From Frankiaceae bacterium (GTDB lineage Bacteria; Actinomycetota; Actinomycetes; Mycobacteriales; SCTD01): a DNA stretch of 5,789 nucleotides. How positions within the stretch are numbered: the first letter of the stretch is position 1; the number at the start of each line of letters is the position of its first letter. Of the stretch, positions 5,398 through 5,789 are shown one piece after another. Location: assembly GCA_947479995.1 (NCBI GenBank), contig CANKBT010000210.1:1-5789 (forward strand), read 5' to 3'. Position numbers and translations under genes: made by a program. The notes under the pieces were generated by a model. The model made no database searches, was not told where the DNA came from, and was given only the letters and a program-made list of their open reading frames with translations.

Positions 5398-5789
5398 GTG
5401 GGCGACCTCCTCCTGGTGCGGCACGGGCAGACCGCGTGGTCGCGCACCGGCCGGCACACCGGCCTGACCGACCTCCCCCTCACGCCGTACGGCGAGCGCC
5501 AGGCGGCCGCGCTGGCGCCCGCGCTCGCGGCGCGCGACGTCGTCGCCGCCCTCGCCTCCCCGCTGCAGCGCGCCCGGCGCACCGCCGAGCTCGCGGGGCT
5601 GCGGCCGGAGGTCGACGACGACCTCGTCGAGTGGGACAACGGCGCGTACGAGGGGCGCCGCACGCTGGAGATCCGCGAGGACCGCCCGGACTGGTGGCTG
5701 TTCACCGACGGGGCGCCCGAGGGCGAGGACTGGCGGCAGGTGCAGGAGCGCTGCCGCCGCACCGTCGACCGGGTCGCGCCGCTGCTCGA
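5398..5789 (+). CDS. Histidine phosphatase family protein, phosphoglycerate-mutase-like (3' end cut by window)
   Basis: A member of the histidine phosphatase superfamily, which transfers phosphate through a phosphohistidine; the substrate cannot be inferred. About 130 residues are present. LLLVRHGQT (4-12) carries the phospho-accepting His9 with Arg8. SPLQRARRTA (54-63) supplies the usual phosphate-pocket arginine, and EWDNGAYEG (78-86) contains the acidic residue expected near the active site. The second catalytic His lies beyond the window end. The WDNGAYEG form is closer to broad phosphatases of the GpmB-like branch than to glycolytic mutases. The start is uncertain: GTG at 5398 gives the tightest family N-terminus, while in-frame GTGs at 5380 and 5383 would add six or five residues and begin at the edge of the terminator hairpin. 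No ribosome binding site is clear for any of them. Confidence 0.88.
   Translation, partial: MGDLLLVRHGQTAWSRTGRHTGLTDLPLTPYGERQAAALAPALAARDVVAALASPLQRARRTAELAGLRPEVDDDLVEWDNGAYEGRRTLEIREDRPDWWLFTDGAPEGEDWRQVQERCRRTVDRVAPLL

Overview
The window is very GC-rich, with strong G/C bias at third codon positions, frequent GTG starts, GAGGAG-type ribosome binding sites and TANNNT-like -10 boxes. Together with a nickel superoxide dismutase and its maturation peptidase, this points to the chromosome of an actinobacterium. Genus or species cannot be read from the sequence. I see no mobile element, CRISPR array, tRNA or rRNA.

Layout. The left four-fifths is transcribed leftward (minus strand). In transcription order it holds a short nickel-SOD maturation protease (sodX, 4843 to 4529), a two-domain malic enzyme (4380 to 3175), a zinc-independent quinone-oxidoreductase-like dehydrogenase (3123 to 2158), a rhomboid intramembrane serine protease (2132 to 1335) and a DeaD-type DEAD-box RNA helicase (1338 to beyond position 1, C-terminus missing). 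The dehydrogenase, rhomboid and helicase look like one operon: the first gap is 25 bases and the last junction is a 4-base GTGA overlap. The right end is transcribed rightward: sodN (4908 to 5333), a strong GC-rich terminator hairpin, and the N-terminal part of a histidine phosphatase (5398 to beyond the window end).

How the genes work together. The clearest functional unit is the divergent sodX/sodN pair, separated by only 64 bases. SodN is made with a 14-residue leader in front of the His-Cys nickel hook, and SodX is the S26-type peptidase expected to remove it, so that the new N-terminal histidine can bind nickel. The other genes (malate decarboxylation, a quinone/NADPH-type dehydrogenase, membrane proteolysis, RNA unwinding) are housekeeping or stress functions with no demonstrable shared pathway.

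Novelty. Nothing here looks like a wholly undescribed system. The points worth a second look are the overlapping divergent sodN/sodX promoter region, an apparently leaderless start for the dehydrogenase, CCTAGG motifs at both candidate promoters, the short divergent SodX, and a cysteine-bearing long first loop in the rhomboid.
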